This document shows, in pieces, positions 24,923 through 34,999 of a DNA stretch of 64,000 bases (positions are counted from its first letter, which is position 1; each line of letters opens with the position of its first letter). The stretch lies in contig NZ_CP019510.1 in assembly GCF_002002885.1 (NCBI RefSeq), forward strand, positions 3,658,001 through 3,722,000, read 5' to 3'. A model generated the notes under the pieces. It did not search any database, was not told the origin of the DNA, and was given only the letters and a program-made list of their open reading frames with translations. This stretch comes from Janthinobacterium sp. LM6. GTDB taxonomy: Bacteria; Pseudomonadota; Gammaproteobacteria; Burkholderiales; Burkholderiaceae_D. Both the position numbers and the translations under genes were made by a program.

Positions 24923-25840
24923 TCAGGCGCGCGCCATGGTCGGGTAATCGCCCACCTGCAGGCTGAAGCCGGACGCATCCGATTGCAGCCGCGCCTGGCC
25001 GCCGAACGGCAAGGTGACGCGGCGGCGGATGTGGCCGAATTCCAGTCCCGTCAGCACGGGCACGGGCAGGCGCTGGCGCACGTAGGCCAGCATGGCGTCG
25101 AAATCGTAGCCCTTGTCCATCGGGCTCAGTTTATAGCCGGAAAAATCGCCGAGCACGACCGCTTGCTGGCGCTGGATCACGCCCGCGTGCAGCAGTTGCA
25201 GCAGCATGCGCTCGACCCGGTACGGGTGTTCGTTGACGTCTTCCAGGAACAGGATGCCGCCATCGATCTGGGGGAAATACGGCGTACCCAGCAAGTGAAC
25301 CAGCATGGCCAGGTTGCCGCCCCACAATTTACCCGTCAGCTCGACCTGCGGATTGCCCGCCGCCGCGCCCGTGACCGTGTGCGTGGGACCGGCCAGGCAC
25401 GACCACAGTTGATCCAGCGTAAATTGCTCGGGCTCGTCACGCGTAAAATCGTCGCAAATCATGGGGCCGGCAAAGCTGGCGCGGCCCGTCTTGGCCAGCA
25501 AGCCCATGTGGAAGGCCGTGAAGTCGCTGTAGCCGACAAACAGCTTGCCGCTGTCCGCCATGCGGTCGAAATCGATGTCGGGCAGGATGCGGCTGATGCC
25601 GTAGCTGCCGCGCAAGGCGATCACCACTTGCACTGCCGGGTCGGCGGCTGCCGCGTTCAGCTGCGCCAGGCGGCCCGCATCCGTGCCGCCGAAGCGCTGG
25701 AAGGTGTGCTCGGGGTCGTAGTAATTGTGGACGGTGGCGCCTTGCGCCTGCAAGCGGGCGATGCCGCGCGCCAAAGCCGCCTCGTCGGGCGCACAACCGC
25801 CCGGCGCGACGATGGCGATGCCAATCTCAGGTATCTTCAA
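24923..25840 (-). CDS. ldcA: Muramoyltetrapeptide (LD-) carboxypeptidase
   Basis: LdcA removes the terminal D-alanine from recycled murein tetrapeptides in the cytoplasm. The 305-residue protein has the S66 peptidase pattern: IAIVAPGGCAPDEAALARG, LRGSYGISRILPDIDFD, VGYSDFTA with the nucleophile Ser, LWGGNLAML, LFLEDVNE with the Glu, and GHIRRRVTLPFG with the His. The start is a TTG, since no in-frame ATG lies near the conserved N-terminus. It is 32 bases downstream of the alpha/beta hydrolase. Confidence 0.93.
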   Translation of the reverse strand: MKIPEIGIAIVAPGGCAPDEAALARGIARLQAQGATVHNYYDPEHTFQRFGGTDAGRLAQLNAAAADPAVQVVIALRGSYGISRILPDIDFDRMADSGKLFVGYSDFTAFHMGLLAKTGRASFAGPMICDDFTRDEPEQFTLDQLWSCLAGPTHTVTGAAAGNPQVELTGKLWGGNLAMLVHLLGTPYFPQIDGGILFLEDVNEHPYRVERMLLQLLHAGVIQRQQAVVLGDFSGYKLSPMDKGYDFDAMLAYVRQRLPVPVLTGLEFGHIRRRVTLPFGGQARLQSDASGFSLQVGDYPTMARA

Positions 25841-25872
25841 AATGCCCGTGCCTTCAAAAGTGGTGGGCGCGC

Positions 25873-26790
25873 CTAGGCTGGCTGGGAGCGCATCTGGGGC
25901 GCCATCTTACCTTGCAGATGCACATCGATCAAGGCGAGCAGGCGCTCGATCAGCTGGGGCGGCATGTCGTGCCCCATGCCTTCGATCACTTCCAGCCGGG
26001 CGCCGGGAATCAGCGCCGCCGTATCGATGCCGCAGGCGACGGGGATCAACGGGTCGGCCGCGCCATGGATCACCAGCGCCGGACAATTGATGCTCGGCAG
26101 CAAAGCCGTGCGCTCGCCCGAGGCGGCAATCGCCACCATTTGCCGCGCCACGCCTTCTGGGCAACTGCCGCGCTGCAACGCCGCTTCGATGCGCTGGTAC
26201 AGCAGTTTTTCCGACACGGGATAAGCGGGACTACCGATCACGCGCACGGTGGCGGCCATGTGCGCCATCAGTTCGGCGCGGCTGGCGTTGCGTTTCGGGC
26301 GTTGCAACAGCGCATTGCGCGCGGCCCGCGTGGGGCCGGGCAAGCCGCGCCGGCCGCTGCTCGACATGATGGAAGTCAGGCTGAGCACCTGCAGCGGCGC
26401 GCGCGCCGCCATCACTTGCGCGATCATGCCGCCCATCGACACGCCGATCACGTGCGCCTGGGCAATCCGCAGGGACGCCAGCAAGCCCAGCGCGTCTTCC
26501 GCCATGTCATCGAGGGTGTAGGAAGTCTTGAGGGGCCAGCCCAGCAGGTTTTTCACGTAGGCCAGCGGCAGATACGGTTTGCCCCCCAGCGCCATCTTGC
26601 TCGACAAGCCGCTGTCGCGGTTGTCGAAACGCACGACGCGAAAGCCTTGCTCGACGATGCCTTCGACGAAGTCCGCCGGCCAGGCAATCAGTTGCATGCC
26701 CAGGCCCATGACCAGCAGCACGCACGGGTCATCGGGGTTGCCGTGGCTCTCATAAGCTATGTTGAGGCCGTTCGCCATGATGGTTGCCAT
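25873..26790 (-). CDS. Alpha/beta-hydrolase
   Basis: The 305-residue cytosolic protein has the fold's markers: VLLVMGLGMQLIAWP for the oxyanion region, RFDNRDSGLS, the nucleophile elbow GVSMGGMIAQ, GAADPLIP with the acid and MGHDMPP with the His. It resembles esterases and lactonases of the haloperoxidase-like branch, but the substrate is unknown. The ATG at 26790 has GAGAGG upstream. It probably heads the operon with ldcA and the DUF418 gene. Confidence 0.85.
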   Translation of the reverse strand: MATIMANGLNIAYESHGNPDDPCVLLVMGLGMQLIAWPADFVEGIVEQGFRVVRFDNRDSGLSSKMALGGKPYLPLAYVKNLLGWPLKTSYTLDDMAEDALGLLASLRIAQAHVIGVSMGGMIAQVMAARAPLQVLSLTSIMSSSGRRGLPGPTRAARNALLQRPKRNASRAELMAHMAATVRVIGSPAYPVSEKLLYQRIEAALQRGSCPEGVARQMVAIAASGERTALLPSINCPALVIHGAADPLIPVACGIDTAALIPGARLEVIEGMGHDMPPQLIERLLALIDVHLQGKMAPQMRSQPA

Positions 26791-26902
26791 GATTGCCTCT
26801 CTTCCAGAAACCAGCACGCAGGCACGATCGCTGCGGCCATGGAGTCAGCATACCACTATTGTGATCTTGCCATCATGACTCATGCGGAAGTACATCTGAA
26901 GT

Positions 26903-26931
26903 GTTGCCGCGCCGGTACGGCGCGCGGCAAC
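26903..26931 (-). terminator. Hairpin downstream of the haem operon
   Basis: GTTGCCGCG...CGCGGCAAC forms a strong stem 12 bases after the hemS-like stop on the minus strand. No T-tract follows, so it may act as a 3'-end stabiliser or a Rho-dependent site rather than an intrinsic terminator. Confidence 0.45.
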
Positions 26932-26942
26932 TCTGCTGCTAC

Positions 26943-28097
26943 TTACTTGGCCTTAGGCAAGGAATCGGCCAGGTCCACCCAGCTTTGCGGCTGCGGTTTG
27001 CCGCGCTCGCGCACGCCGAAGAAAGAGACCACTTGCGTGCCGTCGTTGTCGAAGAACTCGACGGAAGTGACGCCGCCGCGCTTGACGATCCAGCCGCTGC
27101 GCAGCGCCGTGTCGCGGATGTGCAAATTAAAATCCGGGTCGAGCACGTTGAAGAAGCCGCCGGCGGCCATGGTTTTCTCGATCTTGCCGCTGTAGATCTG
27201 CGTCAAGCCTTCATTGCCCAGGAAGACCATGATGGCGACCTTGTCCTTCGCCGTGTTTTCCAGCAGGGTGCGCAGCGCTTGCGGCGTCACGCGCTCGACC
27301 ACGCCGGCCGGCGCCAGGCGCAGCGCCTGTTCGCGCGACAGGTGGAATTCGCGCATGATTTGCGCAAACTGGTGTACGTCCGTCATGTCTTTCCAGGCCA
27401 GCTGGAATTCCTTGACGTCGATTTCGCTGTCCGGCTTTTCCGCCGCTTTCGGCGCCACGGCCAGCACGTTCAATTCAGCGCTTTGCTGGGGCATGCGGAA
27501 GGCCGTCACCAATTTATCGTAGACGGCCACGCCCGGCTCGTTGCGCAGGTAAATCTTGTGCACGGCCGTGCCGTTGGCGTCGAAAAATTGCAGGCTGCGC
27601 GTCGGCTTGCCGTCGCGGCCTGCTTGTTCTACCGCAAATGCGTATTTCCAGTTTTCAAAGTGGAAACGCAGGTCGATCTGGCCGCCCAGGTAGCCGCCAG
27701 CGATATTGCGCTGGCGCGCTGCCGCTTCCGGGTCCTTGGCGTCGGCCTGCTCGGACTTGTCGCCCGCCTGCTTGAATTTGCTGGCGACGCCCGTCGTTTC
27801 GATGACGCCGTTTTCATTGCGCGTGATCGCTTGCACGATGCCCAGGTCCAGCGCGGCGCGCATGATTTCGCGCGGCTGGTTGCCGTCGGCCTGCAGGCGC
27901 GTGACGCCCTTGCCGATGTTGGTTGCCAGCAATTGTGCTTCGGATACACCCAGCGCGCGCGCCGCGTCGCGGATCTGCAGCTTCGGCTGCTCCGTGCGCA
28001 AGGTGGACCAGCGTTCCGCCAGGGTGGCTGGGGCCGCGTATGCGTTTGCAATCAGCAGGCTGCCTAGCAGGGATAGAACGAGTTTGGATAACTTCAT
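26943..28097 (-). CDS. HemS/ChuS-family haem-handling protein with a signal peptide
   Basis: The 384-residue protein has two HemS-like repeats (QIRDAARALGVSEAQLLATN in the first, LSREQALRLA in the second) and WKDMTDVHQF, where His242 aligns with the axial haem His of ChuS/HemS. Family members are cytoplasmic haem-degrading or storage proteins. Here the N-terminus is a convincing signal peptide, KLVLSLLGSLLIANAYA, with an AYA-AP cleavage site. The ATG at 28097 is the second candidate start. It lies 62 bases after the haem TonB receptor and shares its Fur site. Confidence 0.85.
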   Translation of the reverse strand: MKLSKLVLSLLGSLLIANAYAAPATLAERWSTLRTEQPKLQIRDAARALGVSEAQLLATNIGKGVTRLQADGNQPREIMRAALDLGIVQAITRNENGVIETTGVASKFKQAGDKSEQADAKDPEAAARQRNIAGGYLGGQIDLRFHFENWKYAFAVEQAGRDGKPTRSLQFFDANGTAVHKIYLRNEPGVAVYDKLVTAFRMPQQSAELNVLAVAPKAAEKPDSEIDVKEFQLAWKDMTDVHQFAQIMREFHLSREQALRLAPAGVVERVTPQALRTLLENTAKDKVAIMVFLGNEGLTQIYSGKIEKTMAAGGFFNVLDPDFNLHIRDTALRSGWIVKRGGVTSVEFFDNDGTQVVSFFGVRERGKPQPQSWVDLADSLPKAK

Positions 28098-28159
28098 AGA
28101 GAGACCATTCAATCAAACATGGAAAAAAGAGGGACAGGCGCCCCTCCCCCGGTAAAAAT

Positions 28160-30517
28160 TTAGAAATTCACGCTGAGGCTGGCGGCGACGTTGCGGCCCG
28201 GCTTGGCGTAGCGCTCGATCTCCAGGCGGCTGGCCGCCGTGGTGCCGGCGGCCAGGCTGCGCGCGGCGGCGTAATCCCAGTACTTGCGATCCGTCAAGTT
28301 GTACACGCCGACGATGATCTTGGCGTTCTTGTGCACGTTCCAGTAAGTCGACAGGTCGAAGATGGTGTACGACGGCACCTTGAAGAGCGGTGCGGTCGAG
28401 CCCATCAGCAAATCGTTCGGCGCCTGTTTCTCGCCGGCATGCAGCGCCGTCAGTTCCAGGCCGAACAACTTGTTCGCATGGTCATAGCCGAAGGTCAGCG
28501 CCGTCTTGGCCGGCGCCACCGAGGCCAGGCCGCCGCTGTCGCCCGTCAGGGTATTGAAGGAGCGGCCCTTGGCCACGCCCGTGGCCAGGTCGACGCGGTA
28601 GCCCTGCATGGCGGGCAACCAGGTGCCCAGCTCCGCGCGCAGGCTCAGCTCGGCGCCCCAGGTACGGGCATTGCCGATGTTTTCCGGACGGAACAGGCCC
28701 AGGGTGAGGGTCGGGTAATTCACCGGATCCAGCTCTTGCGCCACGTACTCGATCATATTCTTGTACTCCGTCTGGTAGACGGACGCCTGCATGCTCAAGC
28801 CCCTGGTCACGTCGCCTTTCAGCCCCAGCTCATACGCCTTGCTGGTTTCTTTGCCCAGATTCGGATTGCCCAGCACGGCATAGCCATTACCCGTGCCCGT
28901 ATAGCTGATGGAATCATAGGTACCCGTGCGTTCGATCGCCGTCGGCAGGCGCGTGCCGCGCGTGAACGTGGCGTAGGCTTGCATTTGCGGCAGCACTTCC
29001 ACGGACAGGCTCAGGCTCGGCGTGAAGTAGGAATCGCTCTCCTTGCGCACTTCCTTGGCCGCATTCGGCACGCCGATCAGGTAGTTCTGCAGGTTTTTCG
29101 GCTCCAGCTTGCGGTAGTCGGCACGCAGGCCCGGCGTCAGCACGGCTTTCTTGCCGCCCAGGTCGAAACTGAGGTCGTCGCGCACGTACAGGGCCAGCTT
29201 GGTGACATCCATGTCGGCCATGCGGTTCTTGCGCGTGATCTGGTGCTCGCCCGTGGCGATGAGGGTGCGGTCTTCCATCCAGGGCCGGCGCGATTTGGCC
29301 TGTTCCAGCTGCACGCCGTACAGCAGCGCGTTGTCCGCGTTGAGCTGCTTGAACGCTTCCGAACTCAAGCCGATGCTGTCATTCTTGAAGCTGGTATCGA
29401 TGGCGCGCTGGGCGTTGCCGCGGTAGACATAGCGCCCCTTGCTCTTGTCCTCGATCTTCGCATTCTGCAGGTAGACTTTCGAGGTCAGGCGGTCGAACAG
29501 GGCGAAATCCTTCAGCACCACCTCGTGGCCCAGGCTGACGCGGGTGCGCTTGGTGGTGGAATCCTGCTGCACGCCGTCCGGGTACATGGCGCTGACTTTA
29601 TTGTTGAGGTCGCGCTTGTTCTTGCGTTCGAACATGTCGACCGTCAAGTCCAGCTTTTGTTCGCCCGGCAAGGCCCACACCAGCTTCGACAGCAAGGCGT
29701 TCGAATGCCAGTCATCCGGGTTGACGGTGGCGCTGCCGCGGCTGTCAAGCTGCTCGCCGTCGCGGTGCACGTACACGGCCAGGCCTTGCAGATTGGCGCC
29801 AATCTTGGCGGCGCCCGTCAGGGTGTGCGCATTGCTGCGGTCCACCGTGGCGCGGCCGTATTTATACGCCACATAATGGTCCACCCCTTCGCCCAGGTAA
29901 TCTTCGGGCGACTTGGTGATGAAGGCCACGCCGCCGCCCAGGCCGGGATTGGCGCCGCTGACGGCCGTCGTGCCCGAATCGATGCGCACTTCGCGGAAAG
30001 TTTCTGGATCAAAATAATCGCGGCCCATGCCAAACGCGTTCATGTTACTGCTGTCCGGCTTCGGTGACGCGTCGGGCAGGGAAATGCCGTCGAGTTCCAG
30101 GCTGACCCGGTTGCCTTCCAGGCCGCGGATGTTGTAACCGGTATTGCCCGCGCCATCCCACATGCCGCCGCCGCCCGAAGCCGCCATTGGCGTGCTGATC
30201 AGCGGCTGATAGCGCACGACGCCGGCCATGTCCGTCACGTTGCGGCGCTCCAGGTCGTCGCTGCGGATCACCGTCTTGGTGCCGGCGCGGCGTTCGTAAT
30301 CCTGCTTGGCGTTGACGACGATTTCCGGGAAGACAGGCAGCCTGGCCGGTTCCTGGGCGGCCGTGCCCGCGTTGATGGCGGCCGTTTGCGCCACGGCAGG
30401 CAGCAGCGGCGCGGCGAACAAGCCCAGCAAGGCGGCACGCAGCACGAGGTTGTGGCGGCGGGCAAGAACGGGAGATACGACGGGCGCAGCGGAACGCTGC
30501 AGAAGCACTGTAGTCAT
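28160..30517 (-). CDS. TonB-dependent haem/haemoglobin receptor
   Basis: This 785-residue outer-membrane protein has a signal peptide, a plug domain (EIVVNAKQDYERRAGTKTVIRSDDLERRN; YNIRGLEGNRVSLELDGI) and a 22-strand barrel region ending in F (SLSVNF). The NPNL box (LGNPNLGKETSKAYELG) is visible; the usual FRAP box reads TRLPTAIE. With the adjacent HemS-like gene and a Fur box upstream, haem uptake is the likely role. No TonB/ExbBD or haem permease genes are adjacent. Confidence 0.88.
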   Translation of the reverse strand: MTTVLLQRSAAPVVSPVLARRHNLVLRAALLGLFAAPLLPAVAQTAAINAGTAAQEPARLPVFPEIVVNAKQDYERRAGTKTVIRSDDLERRNVTDMAGVVRYQPLISTPMAASGGGGMWDGAGNTGYNIRGLEGNRVSLELDGISLPDASPKPDSSNMNAFGMGRDYFDPETFREVRIDSGTTAVSGANPGLGGGVAFITKSPEDYLGEGVDHYVAYKYGRATVDRSNAHTLTGAAKIGANLQGLAVYVHRDGEQLDSRGSATVNPDDWHSNALLSKLVWALPGEQKLDLTVDMFERKNKRDLNNKVSAMYPDGVQQDSTTKRTRVSLGHEVVLKDFALFDRLTSKVYLQNAKIEDKSKGRYVYRGNAQRAIDTSFKNDSIGLSSEAFKQLNADNALLYGVQLEQAKSRRPWMEDRTLIATGEHQITRKNRMADMDVTKLALYVRDDLSFDLGGKKAVLTPGLRADYRKLEPKNLQNYLIGVPNAAKEVRKESDSYFTPSLSLSVEVLPQMQAYATFTRGTRLPTAIERTGTYDSISYTGTGNGYAVLGNPNLGKETSKAYELGLKGDVTRGLSMQASVYQTEYKNMIEYVAQELDPVNYPTLTLGLFRPENIGNARTWGAELSLRAELGTWLPAMQGYRVDLATGVAKGRSFNTLTGDSGGLASVAPAKTALTFGYDHANKLFGLELTALHAGEKQAPNDLLMGSTAPLFKVPSYTIFDLSTYWNVHKNAKIIVGVYNLTDRKYWDYAAARSLAAGTTAASRLEIERYAKPGRNVAASLSVNF

Positions 30518-30623
30518 GATGATCCGGTTTAAGAGTGGAGGCTGGCTCTTGAACCCGGATCGATAACGAAAGTGTTAACGATGCATAAGGAAAGTTTGCT
30601 GGCGAAAACAATACTGTAACACG

Positions 30624-30645
30624 AATCATTCTCATTTGAGAATGG
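30624..30645 (-). promoter_or_regulatory. Fur box of the haem operon
   Basis: ATTCTCA-TT-TGAGAAT (30628-30643) is a perfect palindrome inside a longer AATCATTCTCATTTGAGAATGG sequence, which matches the Fur consensus core AATGATAATCATT well. It lies about 110 bases before the receptor start. Iron repression of the receptor and the HemS-like gene is expected. Confidence 0.8.
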
Positions 30646-30682
30646 CAAAGTGGTCTAGACAGATGTTATTTCGCAACAATTA

Positions 30683-30710
30683 TAAAAAATGCCAGCCGGG
30701 GTGGCTGGCA
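30683..30710 (-). terminator. Intrinsic terminator of queE-queD-tadA
   Basis: On the minus strand an 8-bp stem (TGCCAGCC and its complement) with a 5-base loop is followed by six T residues. It lies 44 bases after the tadA stop. Confidence 0.85.
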
Positions 30711-30753
30711 CGCGGGACAAGGCCATGGCGACCCTGCCCTGCCTGGGCCGAAA

Positions 30754-31702
<949 letters not shown>

Positions 31703-31711
31703 ATTGTTTTG

Positions 31712-32347
31712 TTAAGGTATTTGCAGGAGTTTATGGGTTTGCAGGCTCAGCTTCCACTTCGGGTTGCTTTTGCACGTTTCGATGGCCAGCTTCATGTTGT
31801 GCGCGGCCAGGGGGCCGTCCATCGCCTGCACGAAGAAGTTCTCGAAGTCCAGTTGTTCGTAGGCGGCCAGGTCTTGCTGGAACTGGGGGATGACGACCTT
31901 GATTTCATTGCCTTTGTGCACCACCAGGGTGGAACCCATCTTCGGGCTGACGCAGATCCAGTCCACGCCGGCCGGCACGGGCAAGGTACCGTTGGTTTCG
32001 ATGGCGATGGTAAAGCCGACCGCGTGCATGGCGTCGATCAGGGCCGTGTCCAGCTGCAGCAGCGGTTCGCCGCCCGTAAACACCACGTATTTGCTGGCGG
32101 TATAGCTGGCCGGCCACAGGCTGTCGATCAGCGCGGCCAATTCCTGCGGCGTCTTGAACTTGCCGCCCAGTTCGCCATCGGTACCGACGAAATCCGTGTC
32201 GCAGAACTGGCACACGGCCGTGGCGCGGTCGCTTTCGCGGCCCGTCCACAGGTTGCAGCCGGAAAAGCGGCAAAACACGGCCGGACGGCCCGCGTGCGCA
32301 CCTTCGCCCTGCAGGGTATAAAAAATCTCTTTGATGCTATAAGTCAC
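31712..32347 (-). CDS. queE: 7-carboxy-7-deazaguanine synthase
   Basis: QueE is a radical-SAM enzyme that converts carboxytetrahydropterin to 7-carboxy-7-deazaguanine. The GTG at 32347 is chosen because AGGAAA lies before it and the resulting 211-residue protein begins VTYSIKEIFYTLQGEG, exactly where the family starts. The cluster cysteines are in CRFSGCNLW and CQFCDTDF, a spaced motif known for QueE rather than the plain CX3CX2C. VFTGGEPLLQ and IETNGTL are also present. QueC and QueF are not in the window. Confidence 0.94.
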   Translation of the reverse strand: MTYSIKEIFYTLQGEGAHAGRPAVFCRFSGCNLWTGRESDRATAVCQFCDTDFVGTDGELGGKFKTPQELAALIDSLWPASYTASKYVVFTGGEPLLQLDTALIDAMHAVGFTIAIETNGTLPVPAGVDWICVSPKMGSTLVVHKGNEIKVVIPQFQQDLAAYEQLDFENFFVQAMDGPLAAHNMKLAIETCKSNPKWKLSLQTHKLLQIP

Positions 32348-32636
32348 TGTATTTCCTAAGAGCTGGCTGGCGTCATCGCGCAGGGCGAACGCATCGGAGC
32401 CGGCGCGTGGCGCCGTTACCGCAAAAGCCGATTGACAACCCTCTATTATATGCCGCCACGACACTTCCCGTGCAAATGCCGTGCCCGTCACCTGCCGCTG
32501 CGGCATCCGGGGGCCGGAAAGCGACACGGGCGGGCAAAACTGCGCGGCTTTTGCGTTTAGACAATATAAATAATCCCAAGTTAATATATTTTCTGTAAGA
32601 ACATTGCCTGATGGAAAACTTTAAGGGAGCATGGAC

Positions 32637-33536
32637 ATGCTGCAACGCTGGCTACGCCCGCCGTACCGCCTGAGTATTCTGGCCTGCCTGGCGGCGGCCG
32701 CACTCGCGGCCCTGCACGCCGGCCATGCCGCCGGGTCGATGCAGCAGGCCGGCACGCCCTCCCCGCCAACACTGGCCTGCGCCATCCTGCTCGGCGCCCT
32801 GGCGCTGCTGCTGTGGCGCCAGCACCGCCTGGCGCTGCGTCTGCAGGCACTGGAACAGCTGCGCGCGGAGGCGGAACAGGCACGCCTGGCCGGCGAACAG
32901 CACAAGGCGCGCGCGCAGGAACGCCTGCGCATCGGGCGCGACATCCACGACGACCTGGGCCAGCATCTGCTGACCCTGAAAATCGACCTGGCCATGCTGC
33001 AGACCAGCACGCATGACGCCGCACCCTTGCTGGCGCGGCAACTGGCCATGATGGCGCGCAATATCGACCTCAGCATCGCGGCGCTGCGCTGCGTCATCCA
33101 CGACCTGCGCCCGCCCGCCCTCGACGCAGGACTGCAAGCGGCGTGCGACGGCTTGCTGGCGGATTTCAAGCGCACCACGGGCATCGACTGCAGCTGCGAC
33201 TACCGGCTCGACGCCGCCGCCGGCAGCGCGCACGGCCCCCTGCTGTATCACGTGCTGCAGGAGGCGCTGGCGAACATCGCCCGCCATGCGCGCGCCACGC
33301 ATGTCCAGCTGAGCCTGCAACAAGAGGGGGCCGCCCTGGCATGCCGCATCAGCGACGACGGCATCGGGCTGTCGGGCTCGCCGCCGCGCCTCGGTTGCGG
33401 CCTGTCCGGCATGCATGAGCGCGTGGCTGCCGCCGGCGGCAGCCTGCACATCGAAAGCCGCAGCGGCGCCGGCACCACCTTGCGCCTGTCCCTGCCGCTG
33501 GCTGACTGCGAGGAGGCGACCCTGCTGCACGACTGA
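32637..33536 (+). CDS. Orphan NarL-type sensor histidine kinase
   Basis: The 299-residue protein has two N-terminal hydrophobic segments (ILACLAAAALAALHAGHAAG and CAILLGALALLLW) enclosing a short outside loop. A HisKA_3 domain follows (GRDIHDDLGQHLLTLKIDL, His104 as the phospho-acceptor), then a HATPase with NIARHA, DDGIGL and GCGLSGMHERVAAAGG. This is the NarX/DesK branch. No response regulator lies next to it. The ATG at 32637 gives correct spacing to AAGGGAG; the ATG at 32631 is too close. Confidence 0.87.
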   Translation: MLQRWLRPPYRLSILACLAAAALAALHAGHAAGSMQQAGTPSPPTLACAILLGALALLLWRQHRLALRLQALEQLRAEAEQARLAGEQHKARAQERLRIGRDIHDDLGQHLLTLKIDLAMLQTSTHDAAPLLARQLAMMARNIDLSIAALRCVIHDLRPPALDAGLQAACDGLLADFKRTTGIDCSCDYRLDAAAGSAHGPLLYHVLQEALANIARHARATHVQLSLQQEGAALACRISDDGIGLSGSPPRLGCGLSGMHERVAAAGGSLHIESRSGAGTTLRLSLPLADCEEATLLHD

Positions 33537-33639
33537 TCGTATTGCGCAATAAGTATTGCTCAATATCAACACCCTCCGCCCCGCTGCACTGCATCATGGC
33601 CAACGAGCCAGCCCCATTCACCCCAAGAAGGATGCTTAC

Positions 33640-34626
33640 ATGCCGGATAGCCATGCTCATGCCAGCGCATCGCCCTGCGATGCAGCCCAGGGTTTCGCCG
33701 TCAAGATGATGGAGTTGCTGGTGGTGCCCACCTTTGTCCTCGACGTGCATGGCCAGGTCATGATCTGGAACCGCGCCTGCGAGCAGCTGACGGGCGTGCC
33801 CGCGGCCGAAGTGCTGCGCACGCGCGAGCCGGGCCGCTGCTTCTACAACGACGAGCGCCCCACCCTGGCCGACCTGCTGCTGGCCGGGCGCGGCGGCGAC
33901 ATGCGCGCGCTGCACGCCCAGCAGCAATACCGCAGCAGCTCGGGCGGCAATCTGTGCGCGGAAAACTGGTGCGACATGCCGCGCACGGGGCGGCGCCGCT
34001 ACCTGGCCGTCGATGCCAGCCCCATCTATGGCAACCACGACGAGCTGATCGCCGTCGTCGAAACCCTGCGCGACATGACGGATGAAAAACGCGCGCACGT
34101 GGAACTGGAACGCCTGGCCACGCGCGACGGCCTGACGGGCCTGGCAAACCGGCGCTGCTTCGACGACACCCTCCTGGCCGAGTGGCAGCGCGCCCAGCGG
34201 CAGGGCCAGCCCCTGTCGCTGCTGATGGTCGACGTCGACAATTTCAAGGAATACAACGACAGCCACGGCCACCAGGGCGGCGACCTGTGCCTGCGCAAGG
34301 TGGCCGGCGCCGTGGCCAGCGAAATGCGCACGAACGACCTGGTGGCGCGCTACGGCGGCGAGGAATTTGCCGTCATCCTGCCGAACCAGTCGCTGAAGGG
34401 CGCGGCCATCGTGGCCGAACGCATCCGCCAGCGCGTGGAACGGCTGCAACTGCCGCGCAAGCGTCCCGACGGCGCCTGCGTCACCGTCAGCATCGGCGCC
34501 GCCACGGCCTTGCCCGGCCCCGGCACGGAACTGGGCCAACTGATCCACACGGCCGACTGCGCCCTGTACCGCGCCAAGCACCTGGGCCGCAACCGCATCA
34601 GCCTGCCGGAAACGACGCTGACGTAA
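33640..34626 (+). CDS. PAS-GGDEF diguanylate cyclase
   Basis: The 328-residue cytosolic protein has an N-terminal PAS domain (PTFVLDVHGQVMIWNRACEQLTG, about 30-148) and a GGDEF domain (about 155-320) with the catalytic GGEEF at 239-243. RTND at 230-233, five residues before it, is the RxxD inhibitory site. It should synthesise c-di-GMP with product inhibition, in response to a PAS ligand or partner. AAGGA precedes the ATG at 33640. It may be cotranscribed with the sensor kinase. Confidence 0.92.
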   Translation: MPDSHAHASASPCDAAQGFAVKMMELLVVPTFVLDVHGQVMIWNRACEQLTGVPAAEVLRTREPGRCFYNDERPTLADLLLAGRGGDMRALHAQQQYRSSSGGNLCAENWCDMPRTGRRRYLAVDASPIYGNHDELIAVVETLRDMTDEKRAHVELERLATRDGLTGLANRRCFDDTLLAEWQRAQRQGQPLSLLMVDVDNFKEYNDSHGHQGGDLCLRKVAGAVASEMRTNDLVARYGGEEFAVILPNQSLKGAAIVAERIRQRVERLQLPRKRPDGACVTVSIGAATALPGPGTELGQLIHTADCALYRAKHLGRNRISLPETTLT

Positions 34627-34655
34627 GCGGCAAGTGCCCGCATCAGGAAACACGA

Positions 34656-34665
34656 CCAAATTTGG
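34656..34665. promoter_or_regulatory. Palindrome at the toxin-antitoxin promoter
   Basis: CCAAATTTGG is a perfect 10-base palindrome immediately before a TATATT (34668-34673), 45 bases before the antitoxin ATG. It is a plausible site for autorepression by the antitoxin. Confidence 0.45.
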
Positions 34666-34710
34666 CGTATATTTAGTCCGATCTAATTTACATTCAATCG
34701 CGGAGCCGCC

Positions 34711-34998
34711 ATGGACCTCAAGGAACGCATCAAGCCGATTTCCTATTTGAAGGCCCACACGACGGAAATCGTCAGCAGCTTTGACGCGGGTCAGGACGAA
34801 CCGCTGATCATCACGCAGAATGGCGAAGCGAAGATGGTCGTGCTGTCGATGCATGCCTATCAGGAAGGCAAGCGGCAGGCGCGGCAGATGCAGGAACAGC
34901 ATGCATTTATGAAACTGATCGCCATGGGCAACCGGGACAACGCGCGCGGCGACGTGGTGTCCGAAGAAGATTTCCTGGCCAGCCTCGACCAGGATTGA
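34711..34998 (+). CDS. Antitoxin, Phd/YefM type
   Basis: The 95-residue protein starts MDLKERIKPISYLKAHTTEIV and contains EPLIITQNGEAKMVVLSMHAYQEGK, the typical Phd/YefM DNA-binding fold. Its flexible acidic C-terminus (VVSEEDFLASLDQD) is the toxin-wrapping part. Length fits. The stop codon is one base before the toxin start, so the two genes are coupled. Confidence 0.87.
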   Translation: MDLKERIKPISYLKAHTTEIVSSFDAGQDEPLIITQNGEAKMVVLSMHAYQEGKRQARQMQEQHAFMKLIAMGNRDNARGDVVSEEDFLASLDQD

Positions 34999-34999
34999 G

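Noticed and set aside
28331..30067. A 578-codon open frame opposite the haem receptor gene
   Set aside because: Same mirror effect. The minus-strand receptor with Fur box and signal peptide explains the region.
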